64,000 nucleotides of DNA. Origin: Pseudanabaena frigida. GTDB taxonomy: Bacteria; Cyanobacteriota; Cyanobacteriia; Pseudanabaenales; Pseudanabaenaceae. A program made the position numbers and the translations under genes. Below the pieces are notes generated by a model. The model had not been told where the DNA came from, made no database searches, and saw only the letters and a program-made list of their open reading frames with translations. Each line of letters starts with the position of its first letter. Position 1 is the first letter of the stretch. Of this stretch, positions 26,842 through 35,912 are shown piece by piece. The DNA is taken from contig QBML01000009.1 in the NCBI GenBank assembly GCA_003242085.1, forward strand, positions 1-64,000, given 5' to 3'.

Positions 26842-26886
26842 AAATATTTTAAAAGGTGGCGCTAAGCGCCACCTTTTAAAATATTT
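26842..26886. repeat. perfect palindrome, 21-bp stem, GC-TAA-GC apex
   Basis: The arms 26842-26862 and 26866-26886 are exact complements. It lies between the DUF305 stop and the copA promoter, so it can stop DUF305 transcripts before copA. It is part of the dispersed GC-N3-GC family. Confidence 0.85.
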
Positions 26887-26894
26887 AGCGGAGA

Positions 26895-27644
26895 CTACTT
26901 ACTATACCAACCTCGCATCTGGTCAATTTCTTGGCTCTGCGATCGCAAAATGTTTTGAGCAAGCTTACGCATTTCAGGGCGATCGCTATCTACAATCATG
27001 TTGCTCATCATCAACGCCATCTTGTGATGGGGAATCATTTCCGCTAGAAATGCCTTATCAAAATCACTATCCTTAGCGGTTTCAAGCATTTTCAGATCGG
27101 TAGCCATCATATTGCCCATACCCATCATGTTGCCCATGCCCATTTTGCCGCCATTCATAGCCATCGTGCCACGATTAGGAGATGCTTTCATAGGAAGGCT
27201 AGCCATGTCTGGAACATCAGCTTTGTACCATTGTTTATACCAAGCTTGCATTTGCGTAATTTCGAGATTTTGGTCGCGCTCGATCGCTTCAGCGAGTTGA
27301 CGGATTGCGGGATTTTGAGACCTTTTCAGTGCCAGATCTGCCATCTTTACAGCTCCATCATGATGCGGAATCATCATCTCAATGAAGTGGCGATCGGCGG
27401 CTTCGCCTGCCATCATCATGCTGTGATTTGGCATAGCAGCATTCATCATGGTTGGACAAGGAGCAGCAGCAAGAGGCTTTATCGGTTGTGCAAGGACTAG
27501 ATTTGTCATTGCACTCGGGATCGAGATCGCGCTGCCAACGGTAATACTCACGATTCCAAACAACCGCAATTTACTGAACTTGCGATCGCTTGTATTTTTG
27601 GATTGCGCTTCTAGATTAGAGTCTCGAGGGTCTATGGATTTCAT
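26895..27644 (-). CDS. DUF305 protein, CopM-like copper-binding
   Basis: A 249-aa protein with a membrane segment/signal (about 26-50) and two DUF305 units. The motif MIPHH occurs twice, in FIEMMIPHHDGAVKMADLA and LAEMIPHHKMALMMSNM. Between them is a Met/Gly linker (GMGNMMGMGNMM), a likely Cu(I) site. DUF305 is the domain of the cyanobacterial periplasmic copper-resistance protein CopM, so a copper-binding role fits both fold and context. A good AGGAG ribosome site precedes the ATG. Confidence 0.85.
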   Translation of the reverse strand: MKSIDPRDSNLEAQSKNTSDRKFSKLRLFGIVSITVGSAISIPSAMTNLVLAQPIKPLAAAPCPTMMNAAMPNHSMMMAGEAADRHFIEMMIPHHDGAVKMADLALKRSQNPAIRQLAEAIERDQNLEITQMQAWYKQWYKADVPDMASLPMKASPNRGTMAMNGGKMGMGNMMGMGNMMATDLKMLETAKDSDFDKAFLAEMIPHHKMALMMSNMIVDSDRPEMRKLAQNILRSQSQEIDQMRGWYSK

Positions 27645-27946
27645 CGCTTGTCTCCTAAGCTCATACTTCTACGCTAGTGTAAAAAAATGAACTCAGGGTG
27701 AAACTCAGGATCGCAAGCTCTGAATTCAATAAAACTTAATGCGATCGCCGATTAGCTCTATCTGTTTAATTGTAAAAAGAAATATTTAGCACTTCCAAAT
27801 CAAGATCTAAAAGTTAAAGCCTTTGCTTCAAACTGTCTTTACCTTTTAGATTTTGAATAGCAAAAAAAACTATATTGCCTAGAAATTGGCTATGTATTCA
27901 TACATATTTGTCTTTATAATACCTTCAAAAGAGGGATTGTGGACTT
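27645..27946. other. intergenic region between divergent genes
   Basis: It lies between the DUF305 gene and the P-loop ATPase gene. Near the DUF305 side ACTCAGG is directly repeated (27691 and 27703, 12 bp apart), a possible response-regulator site. Near the ATPase side there is a TATAAT at 27915 and the inverted repeat TATGTA-N4-TACATA. I see no gene. Confidence 0.4.
27891..27920 (+). promoter_or_regulatory. candidate promoter with an inverted repeat
   Basis: TATAAT (27915-27920) lies 27 bp before the ATPase ATG. Upstream is the dyad TATGTA-TTCA-TACATA (27891-27906), in the place of a weak -35. The dyad may be an operator; this is inference. Confidence 0.35.
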
Positions 27947-29302
27947 ATGGCTGTAGATTACAAGAAATTCTTTAAAGCGACCGATCCGAGTAAAACTTTG
28001 CTTGCGGATAGCGCCGAAGACAAGAAATACTATATTGATTTTTCGACTGTGCGTGGCGGTAAAGTCGTTGAAGATTTAAAGGATAATATCTCGTTGTTTT
28101 CTGATGGACAGCCAACTTGTCAATTATTTACGGGACATATTGGTTGTGGCAAATCCACAGAAATATTGCAGCTCAAACAACAACTTGAATCCGAAGGCTT
28201 TCATGTAGTTTACTTTGAGTCCAGCCAAGATATGGAAATGGGCGATGTCGATCTTAGCGATATTTTACTGGCGATCGCGCGGCGTGTAGTTGAGAGTCTA
28301 GAAGCCGCAAAGGTAAAAACTGAGGCTAAAGGCTTTCGAGCCATGCTCAATGGCGCAGTCAAAATTTTGCAGACTGAGATCGAACTCTCTGCTGAAGCTG
28401 ATGTACCTGGGGTAGGTAAGGTTGAAGCCAGTACCAGCGGAGAGTTTTCACTATCTCTAGGCATTGGCAAACTATCCGCCAAGACCAAAGATAGTCCCGA
28501 TATGCGAAGCAAGCTACGTGGCTATATGGAGCCAAAAACTAATGGTCTACTCGATTTAATCAATCAAGAAATTCTAGCTCCTGGAATTGCCGATCTAAAA
28601 AAGCTGGGTAAAGAAGGGATTGTCGTAATTGTCGATAACCTCGATCGCGTTGATGATTCGCCTAAACCTTGGGGGAGACCACAAACTGAGTATTTATTTG
28701 TGGATCGTGCCGAGCAACTTCGCAAATTACAATGTCATGTGGTTTACACAATGCCGCTTGCCTTGCGATTTTCTAGGGACTACGGTACTCTCACAGCAAG
28801 GTTTATGACCGATCCAATTGTCTTGCCAATGGTTCCCGTTGTGCGACGTGATGGCACACCTCATGAAGAAGGGATTGCTCTTTTGCGGCAAATGATTTTA
28901 TCGCGAGTCTTACCTGATAGCTCGCCCCATCAGCGTTTGCAATCTGTCGGTGAAGTTTTTGACAGTATGGATACGCTAGATCGACTTTGCTTTGCTAGCG
29001 GTGGTCATGTTCGTAACATTATGCGGTTACTCAATGACGCGCTCCGCAAACAACGCGGGTTGCCTGTCACCCTTGAGGTTTTAGAAGATACCATTCGCAA
29101 ACGTCGCAATGAATTAGTTCTATCTATTGATGATAATGAATGGAAGTTATTGCGACAGGTTAATGCAACTAAAAAGGTAGTAGGCGATACAGGCTATCAA
29201 ACCTTGATTAGAAGCATGTATGTTTACGAGTATCAGGATGAGAATGGTTCTTGGTTTGAAGTTAATCCAGTACTGGCGACTGCCCAAGAATTTGCGACTT
29301 AG
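27947..29302 (+). CDS. P-loop ATPase (AAA/STAND-like), partner of the WD40 giant
   Basis: A 451-aa protein with Walker A GHIGCGKST (about residues 64-72) and Walker B IVVIVDNLDRVDD, followed by a sensor-like VVYTMP segment and a C-terminal helical part with GGHVRNIMRLLNDAL. The order fits AAA+-like signal-transduction ATPases. It has no membrane segment. The next gene on the same strand, 128 bp on, encodes a giant NTPase/TPR/WD40 protein, and I suspect a functional pair. A hairpin between them may tune the ratio of products. Confidence 0.75.
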   Translation: MAVDYKKFFKATDPSKTLLADSAEDKKYYIDFSTVRGGKVVEDLKDNISLFSDGQPTCQLFTGHIGCGKSTEILQLKQQLESEGFHVVYFESSQDMEMGDVDLSDILLAIARRVVESLEAAKVKTEAKGFRAMLNGAVKILQTEIELSAEADVPGVGKVEASTSGEFSLSLGIGKLSAKTKDSPDMRSKLRGYMEPKTNGLLDLINQEILAPGIADLKKLGKEGIVVIVDNLDRVDDSPKPWGRPQTEYLFVDRAEQLRKLQCHVVYTMPLALRFSRDYGTLTARFMTDPIVLPMVPVVRRDGTPHEEGIALLRQMILSRVLPDSSPHQRLQSVGEVFDSMDTLDRLCFASGGHVRNIMRLLNDALRKQRGLPVTLEVLEDTIRKRRNELVLSIDDNEWKLLRQVNATKKVVGDTGYQTLIRSMYVYEYQDENGSWFEVNPVLATAQEFAT

Positions 29303-29324
29303 ACATTCTTCTAGAAAGACTTAT

Positions 29325-29370
29325 TTTAATTTACGCTGGCTTAGACTCCGCTCAGCCAGCATAAATTAAA
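29325..29370 (+). repeat. intergenic hairpin, 17-bp stem
   Basis: The arms at 29325-29341 and 29354-29370 pair with one wobble, enclosing TAGACTCCGCTC, a loop seen in common cyanobacterial GGCTGAG repeats. It lies between the ATPase and giant genes, where it could act as a partial terminator or RNA-stability element. Confidence 0.55.
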
Positions 29371-29430
29371 TGAGCAAGGTAAACCTATTCGATATTTTAA
29401 TTGTCAGCGATCGCTGAGAGCGAAACATCT

Positions 29431-32400
29431 ATGTCTGAGTCCTACTCAAAGCATTCTCCAGAGGAAGAGGTAACTGGATTTAATATCTCATCTGAAGCAG
29501 AACAGGCGCTTCAGCAATTGACCTCTCAACTCGATATTTATCAAGATCAATTAGTCAATTCTTTTAGTATTTCTCCTGAGATTGAAGATGCGCTGCAAGA
29601 GCTGTCATTACTCCTCGATATTTATGATGGTTCTTTCACGCTTCTGCTCGCTCGCTGTAATTATATAAATCTTCGCGATCGCGCGATCGCCAGATTATCA
29701 GAAATCTTGACCACTGGAATGCGTCAAGTTCGCTTAGATCCGACAACTAGATCGATTTATCACGCAATCCAATCAACGACTCCCGCCATGCGAGATGGCA
29801 ATTTACCTGCGGTAATGCTAACTGGATTGGAATCAACTAATAACGTCGATGTTTTGATCAAGGGACTGAATCAGATTCGAGAAGAATTTCGCAAAAACTG
29901 TTTATATCCAATTGTGCTATGGATCAATGACGATCTACTAAAGCGCTTAATTAAAATTGCCCCTGATTTTGAAAGCTGGACGACCACAATTGAATTTGCG
30001 ATCGCCAGTAATGACTTAATCGGATCGTTAACCTCTGGGACTGAAGCCCTATTCCATTTAGCACTTAGCGCTAACCTGATCGATCCTAGCCATAGCTTAG
30101 GTCGTATTTCCCATCTTGGCGGTATTTATATTTCAGAACTAGATGTCGCTTTGCGCGATCTTCATAATCAAGGTCGGCAGATTAATCCATCTCTACAAGC
30201 AGGATTAGACTTTATACGAGGCATGAATACTAGAGACTTTACTCAGTCACTATCGCACCTGCAAGCAAGTTATAAATACTGGGAGTTAGTCCAGAATGCA
30301 GAACGACAAGGACTGCTACTCTATCAAATCGGACGGCGGCGCTATCATCTCACTAAAATGGAAAAACATTCGCACGAAGAAAATTGGCGAGATGTGGAAC
30401 AGTTATTTACCAAAAGCTTAGCGAGCTTTAAACTTGCTAACCGTCCCGATTTGATGACTCATTGTTACTTGCAGTTACAACGGACTTTGTATCATTTGCA
30501 AGCTTGGCCTGAGCTAAGAGAACAATCACAACTAGCTTTAGAAATCCATCAAACTCATGGCGATCCGAGCAACTTGGCATCTGATTATGGATTTTTAGCT
30601 AAAGTTGCGATCGAAGAAGGCAAATGGGAGACAGCCAAAGACAATGCGGAAAGAGCGATCGCCCTATTATCTGATGCCCCTAAAACCGTACATTGGTTGT
30701 ATGGATTATATTTATGCTACTTAGCTCAAGCTCAAATCCAACTTGGTAGACATGATGAAGCTCTTGCAAACTTGATTGAAGCCCAAAAACAAGATCATTG
30801 TGGTCATCCGCACATGTATATTCAGATTTTGAACGAGCTGCGCGACTTATATTTTGATAAGGGTCTATATCTAGAAGCATTTCACACTAAACAAGAGAGA
30901 TTGGCGATCGAGCAACGCTACGGATTTCGAGCCTTTATTGGTGCTGGACAGTTGCAGTCTTCTTTAGAAGAGCATTCTAGTTTTGCGGACAAGGTGAATA
31001 AAATGGTTATCTCACCTGAGATCTACGCTTCGGGACGCAAACAAGATCTCGATGAACTAACCAATCGCATCGGCGAGCCACGCTACAAAATGATTGTGCT
31101 GCATGGTAATTCTGGTGTTGGCAAAAGTTCATTTGTGAATGCAGGACTGATGCCAGCTTTACAGCAATCTTCCTTTGGAGGACGTGATGTAATACCAATC
31201 TCCATGCGAGTTTATACCAGTTGGGAACAAGAACTCACTAATCAGTTGGCAGACGCATTGCGATCGCTACAATTAGATTCTGCACCTCTACTCGGGTTAA
31301 ACAACAGTGAAGGATTGAGCAAAGACATTATTCTCAATCACCTAACCGAACAACTGCGCTGGAATGAATCCCATAACCTGCGGACAGTTTTAATTTTCGA
31401 TCAGTTTGAAGAGTTTTTCTTTGTCCACAAACACAACTTTGCCGATCGCCTGCGATTTTTTGAATTTATTGGCGGATTACTCAGTGATTTTCAGAATTTA
31501 TCCTCGATTAAAGTCGTATTATCTTTACGAGAAGACTATCTTCACTACCTGTTAGAGTGCAATCGAGTCGAAGGAATGAGTGCGATCGATCGCGATATCC
31601 TTAGCAAGAATGTACTCTATCCATTAGGTAACTTTTCAATAGAAGCTGCACATTCGACAATTAGAACTCTCACAGAAAGAGCACAATTTTATCTAGAGCC
31701 GCAACTTATTGATATTTTAGTAGATGATTTAAAAAATGAGCGTGATGAAATTCGCCCGATTGAATTACAAATCGTCGGCGCACAACTGCAACACGAGCGA
31801 ATTAGTACGATCCAACAATATCAAAAGCTTGGTAGTAATCCTAAAGAAAAGCTAGTACAGGGATATCTCGATAATGTAGTCTCTGACTGCGGCAAAGAAA
31901 ACTATCGATTGACAAACTTGATTCTCTACTTGCTGACTGATGAGCAAGGAACTAGACCACTCAAAACCTATGCCGATCTAGAACGCGGTCTCAATCACCT
32001 TGATACTGAAGTTCGCAAACAAAATAAGTTAAATTCGGAATTTGACAATAGATTTGATTCTAAAATTCAGTCCGTGAGAGATATCGAAGTAGATGGAGAT
32101 GGCGAAACCGAAATTGAAAGTACCCAAATAGAGCTAGTCCTCAAAATTTTGGTCGGTTCGGGACTAGTCGTATTGATCCCTGAGAATGCGGCCGATCTCT
32201 GTCAGCTAGTACATGATTATCTAGCAGTGGTAATTCGCAAATCACAAGCTCCAGAAATTCAAAAGCTGCAAAAAGAGCTAGAAACAACTCAAGTTGAACT
32301 TCGCCAAACCGTCCGTCAACTCGAAGGTTCGCTCAAAAACTCTCAGGTGATCGCTGATAGTTTGTTACTAAATAATCTGCTTAACAACAATCTGGTCGAG

Positions 32401-34365
32401 CTAGATGAACTAGTCAAAACTTTGCACACCGCGAAGAAATGGATTCCAGACATTGAAGCGATCGCTAGTGAAAACCGCTTGCAATTAACAAGTACGATCT
32501 ATCGCGCAATTTACGATATCAAAGAAAAGAATCGGTTCCAAGGACATTTAGAAGGGGTATGGAGTGCTGAGTTTAGTCCTGATGGTTCTAAAATTGTCAC
32601 TGGCGGACTGGATCGAGTAATTAAACTTTGGCAGATTGATGGACTAGAACTAGCCCAATTTATCGGACATTCAGCACCGATCCGTAGCACAACGTTTAGT
32701 CCTGATGGACAGACGATCCTTTCAAGCAGCAGTGACAAAACAATTGCTTTATGGAATCTACAGGGCGATCGCTTACAAACTTTTACAGGACATACCGCCG
32801 CTGTTTGGAGCGCTCGATTTAGTCCCAATGGTGAATTAATTGTTTCAGGAAGCGCCGATCGAACGATCAAGCTTTGGAACCGTGATGGGATTGAGATACT
32901 CACAATTAGTGGACATAGTGGTGATGTTCGCACTGTTCTATTTAGTCCCAATGGCAAATGGATTATTTCAGGTGGTGCTGACAAAACGATTATGATTTGG
33001 AGTTTGGATGGAACACTTCTGCGAAGCATGAAAGGTCATACAGCCGACATTCGCAGTATGAGCATTAGTCCTAGTGGTACATTACTGGCTTCTGGTAGTG
33101 GTGACAATATTCTTAAACTTTGGCAGATTCATCAAGACGCAGATTCAGGATCTAGCAACGTCAGGGATAATGAGATCGCGGTCGAAGAAGTATTTTCTAT
33201 AGAAGCTCATTCCAGTGCCATTCGTAGCGTCAGTTTTAGTCCCGATGGCACAATCATAGCTTCAGGTAGCGCTGACAAAAATATTAAGCTTTGGGATCTC
33301 TATGGTCGAGAACTACAAATTTTCAAAGGTCATAATGAAGCTGTGCGTTCTATCAGCTTTAGTCCTGATGGCAAAAGTTTAATCTCGGCAAGTCTTGATT
33401 GCACTGCACGTCAATGGCAGATTGATAGCAGAATGCAGCAAACCTTGAGAGGACATAGTGCCGCAGTTCGTAGTGTTGTCTTTAGTTCTGATGGCAACCG
33501 CATTGCCTCAGGTAGCCTTGACGATCAAATTAAAATCTGGGATCTTGATGGCAATGAACTACAAACTATTGCTGGCGATAATGACATTCTCAGTATATGT
33601 TTCAGTCCTGATGGAAAAAGTCTACTAGTTGGCAGTGGTGATAGTGCCATTTCTCTATGGTTAATTCATGGAGATCGGCATCAACTTCTCCAAAAATTTA
33701 CTGGACATACGACTGCTGTTTGGACTGTAGACTTCAGCTCTGATGGACAAAAGCTCGTTTCTGGTAGTAGTGATAAATCGGTAAAGCTATGGCAAGTAGA
33801 TGGTACTGAACTCGCTACGATGAAAGGTCATAAATCTACCGTTTGGAATGTGTGCTTTAGTCCTGATGGACAAAAAATAGCTTCTGGTAGTGGTGATGAT
33901 AGCGTTAAATTATGGAGTCTTGATGGTAAAGAACTACAAACCCTAACTGGTCATCGTGGCGCGGTTTGGAGTGTTTGCTTTAGCCCTGATGGTCAATCTA
34001 TTCTATCTGGTAGTGGAGATGGGACGCTCAAACTTTGGAACCTTAATGGGCAGGTATTGCAAACTTTTAAAGGGCATGAGTCAGGGGTATGGACAGTTAA
34101 ATTTAGTCCTGATGGACGAAGTATTATTTCAGGAAGTGGAGATAACACGATTAAGCTATGGAGCCTTGATGGTAAGGAGTTACAGACTCTAAAATGTCCA
34201 AACAATACTCCGATCAGCCTTTGTTTCCGCCCCGATGGTCGAGGTTTTGTGTCAGGTCATGGCAGCAACGACATAGGTTTGTGGAATCTCAATCTACCCG
34301 ATCTAGTTGTTCAAGGTAGTGAGTGGCTATGCAACTATCTCAAATACAATCCTAATTCTTACTAA
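29431..34365 (+). CDS. giant NTPase-like/TPR/STAND-NTPase/WD40 protein
   Basis: About 1644 aa. In order: an N-terminal domain with an inactive-STAND-like pattern (LLARCNYINLRDRAI, VMLTGLES, LYPIVLWINDD, APDFESW); TPR-like helices (about 280-510); a STAND NTPase with Walker A GNSGVGKSS near 560 and Walker B LIFDQFEEF; a helical linker; then 14 WD40 repeats from about 1034 to the end, enough for two seven-bladed propellers. I take the ATG at 29431, with GAGAG upstream; a TTG at 29401 is also open. The build is that of a ligand-sensing switch protein, as in STAND immune or regulatory proteins. Confidence 0.82.
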   Translation: MSESYSKHSPEEEVTGFNISSEAEQALQQLTSQLDIYQDQLVNSFSISPEIEDALQELSLLLDIYDGSFTLLLARCNYINLRDRAIARLSEILTTGMRQVRLDPTTRSIYHAIQSTTPAMRDGNLPAVMLTGLESTNNVDVLIKGLNQIREEFRKNCLYPIVLWINDDLLKRLIKIAPDFESWTTTIEFAIASNDLIGSLTSGTEALFHLALSANLIDPSHSLGRISHLGGIYISELDVALRDLHNQGRQINPSLQAGLDFIRGMNTRDFTQSLSHLQASYKYWELVQNAERQGLLLYQIGRRRYHLTKMEKHSHEENWRDVEQLFTKSLASFKLANRPDLMTHCYLQLQRTLYHLQAWPELREQSQLALEIHQTHGDPSNLASDYGFLAKVAIEEGKWETAKDNAERAIALLSDAPKTVHWLYGLYLCYLAQAQIQLGRHDEALANLIEAQKQDHCGHPHMYIQILNELRDLYFDKGLYLEAFHTKQERLAIEQRYGFRAFIGAGQLQSSLEEHSSFADKVNKMVISPEIYASGRKQDLDELTNRIGEPRYKMIVLHGNSGVGKSSFVNAGLMPALQQSSFGGRDVIPISMRVYTSWEQELTNQLADALRSLQLDSAPLLGLNNSEGLSKDIILNHLTEQLRWNESHNLRTVLIFDQFEEFFFVHKHNFADRLRFFEFIGGLLSDFQNLSSIKVVLSLREDYLHYLLECNRVEGMSAIDRDILSKNVLYPLGNFSIEAAHSTIRTLTERAQFYLEPQLIDILVDDLKNERDEIRPIELQIVGAQLQHERISTIQQYQKLGSNPKEKLVQGYLDNVVSDCGKENYRLTNLILYLLTDEQGTRPLKTYADLERGLNHLDTEVRKQNKLNSEFDNRFDSKIQSVRDIEVDGDGETEIESTQIELVLKILVGSGLVVLIPENAADLCQLVHDYLAVVIRKSQAPEIQKLQKELETTQVELRQTVRQLEGSLKNSQVIADSLLLNNLLNNNLVELDELVKTLHTAKKWIPDIEAIASENRLQLTSTIYRAIYDIKEKNRFQGHLEGVWSAEFSPDGSKIVTGGLDRVIKLWQIDGLELAQFIGHSAPIRSTTFSPDGQTILSSSSDKTIALWNLQGDRLQTFTGHTAAVWSARFSPNGELIVSGSADRTIKLWNRDGIEILTISGHSGDVRTVLFSPNGKWIISGGADKTIMIWSLDGTLLRSMKGHTADIRSMSISPSGTLLASGSGDNILKLWQIHQDADSGSSNVRDNEIAVEEVFSIEAHSSAIRSVSFSPDGTIIASGSADKNIKLWDLYGRELQIFKGHNEAVRSISFSPDGKSLISASLDCTARQWQIDSRMQQTLRGHSAAVRSVVFSSDGNRIASGSLDDQIKIWDLDGNELQTIAGDNDILSICFSPDGKSLLVGSGDSAISLWLIHGDRHQLLQKFTGHTTAVWTVDFSSDGQKLVSGSSDKSVKLWQVDGTELATMKGHKSTVWNVCFSPDGQKIASGSGDDSVKLWSLDGKELQTLTGHRGAVWSVCFSPDGQSILSGSGDGTLKLWNLNGQVLQTFKGHESGVWTVKFSPDGRSIISGSGDNTIKLWSLDGKELQTLKCPNNTPISLCFRPDGRGFVSGHGSNDIGLWNLNLPDLVVQGSEWLCNYLKYNPNSY

Positions 34366-34523
34366 TATTAACGTGAGTTCGGGATAATTTAAAACAGTCT
34401 TTGAGAGAGGGTTTGCTACGCAAACCCTCTCTCAAAGACCAGAAGAAAAAGCATTGCGTAGCAATGCTTTTTCTTCTGGTCTTATAAAATTTGCAAGCTT
34501 AACTCGAACTCACGCTAATATTA
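34363..34523. repeat. MITE-like element with 19-bp TIRs and two palindromes
   Basis: Terminal inverted repeats TAATATTAACGTGAGTTCG (34363-34381) and its complement with one mismatch (34505-34523). Inside are two adjoining perfect 20-bp stems: 34397-34439 (apex GC-TAC-GC) and 34438-34480 (apex GC-GTA-GC). The left TIR begins exactly at the TAA stop of the WD40 giant. It has no coding capacity. Confidence 0.8.
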
Positions 34524-34579
34524 CGTGGAACAATTACATTACCCAATTTCTAGAGCTATTCATTGTGAAAATCACCGTA

Positions 34580-35611
34580 TTATTCCGAGTCTAGTTTCTG
34601 GATATATGTTCCTAATTCTTTAAAAGTACCAGCATAGGTGATTGTTGGAGCGCTATAACCTTTTAAATCAACTGAATATTGTTTAAGTGGTAATAAAACC
34701 GCAGCATAAGGAGTATGACTATATGTAGTAGAACCGATCGCCACATCCATTCCTAGTTGTTTGGTTGACGACTCTAACCGAAAAGCGGCATTAACCGTAT
34801 CGCCAAGGGCGGTGTAGTCAGGATGCTCGCTCGTTCCCATCTGACCAACCATCGCATATCCCGTATTTACACCTGCACCTACTCGTAACTGAAATGGCAA
34901 TTCAAACTGTTGATTGAGTTCGTTACTCATTTCATAAAGCTCGTAAAGGGCACGATAGACTTTGAGCATATCTTGAGTGGCGACAGTATCAGCACTCTTT
35001 TCTGTTTCATGAATCCACACAGTCATGACAGCATCGCCAATATATTTATCAACCCAACTACCGTGGCGATCGATGATTTCTCCTGCGCGACGAAACCAGG
35101 TGCCGATCGCCTCTGAGAGAATATGTTCGTCCATTTGTTGAGTGAGTTTCGTAAAATCGCGAATATCAACCACTAAAACCGTAATTAGTTGGCGTTTATG
35201 CAGCATCGCCGTTGCTACAGCGTCAGTTTCTTCGGTTGGTACTGTACTAGTATCAGGAGCAGTCGTATTTTCAGGACAGTAAAACTCTAGATTAGTTTCC
35301 CCAAGAGTAATGCGATCGCCATTTTTTAAGCTTACAGGAATCGTTACTCGCCGACCATTGACAAATGAACCATTGCGACTCCCCAGATCGATTAAGAAAA
35401 AATTTCTTTCTCCAACAATTTGGAACATAGCATGGTTGCGCGATGCACATTTATCTGACAGAGGAATATCATTTTCCGATCCTCGTCCTAATGTCCAAGA
35501 ATACGCATTCACAAGAGGAATTTGCATCGCACCTTGAGATCCGTGAAGTACGATGTGTGGTTTCTCATCCCAAATTGTGACAGACTGAATCACAAGGTTA
35601 ATAACCCCCAA
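34580..35611 (-). CDS. FHA-domain class III adenylate cyclase
   Basis: About 343 aa. An N-terminal FHA domain (residues 30-110: GRGSENDIPL, SRNHA, GSRNGSFVNG) would bind phosphothreonine peptides. A class III cyclase domain follows, with metal-binding aspartates in VVDIRDFTKL and IGDAVMTVW, a substrate lysine in KYIGDA, the aspartate in DYTALGDTVN and the transition-state Asn/Arg in NAAFRLE. The K/D pair indicates ATP rather than GTP. The start codon in this frame is TTG; a GTG six codons downstream is an alternative. The FHA domain suggests control by one of the nearby Ser/Thr kinases, which is inference. Confidence 0.88.
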   Translation of the reverse strand: MGVINLVIQSVTIWDEKPHIVLHGSQGAMQIPLVNAYSWTLGRGSENDIPLSDKCASRNHAMFQIVGERNFFLIDLGSRNGSFVNGRRVTIPVSLKNGDRITLGETNLEFYCPENTTAPDTSTVPTEETDAVATAMLHKRQLITVLVVDIRDFTKLTQQMDEHILSEAIGTWFRRAGEIIDRHGSWVDKYIGDAVMTVWIHETEKSADTVATQDMLKVYRALYELYEMSNELNQQFELPFQLRVGAGVNTGYAMVGQMGTSEHPDYTALGDTVNAAFRLESSTKQLGMDVAIGSTTYSHTPYAAVLLPLKQYSVDLKGYSAPTITYAGTFKELGTYIQKLDSE

Positions 35612-35912
35612 ATATAAATTTATAAGTCAATTTGCAAGTATTCTGCGTCTCTTCAAGTCATTGTCATTACTCCTGCTAATATAACGTCTTTTGATGGCTG
35701 CGAATATAGCCAAAAGCTATAGGGCTTGACATAGTTAACGTGGAAATGTAGCTCGGGACTTTGTGCGAAGCCTTACTCCTATTGGCGATCGGGATACTTT
35801 CTGATACTGCATAATGATCCTACGGGATGATGTAAATTAAGCTGGATTATCGTAGATTATTTAGTAAATTTTAAATTTTAACGCCTTTAGTTTTTAGTAA
35901 GACTTAATTTTG
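35612..35912. other. intergenic region between divergent genes
   Basis: About 300 bp between the cyclase and the membrane-fusion protein. A perfect TTGACA occurs at 35726 but no good -10 follows at the usual distance. I see no gene, repeat or RNA. Confidence 0.4.

Noticed and set aside
32511-33029. 172-codon antisense frame inside the WD40 giant
   Set aside because: Its repeating SPLGLNR-like sequence is the reverse complement of the WD40 repeats, a shadow frame.
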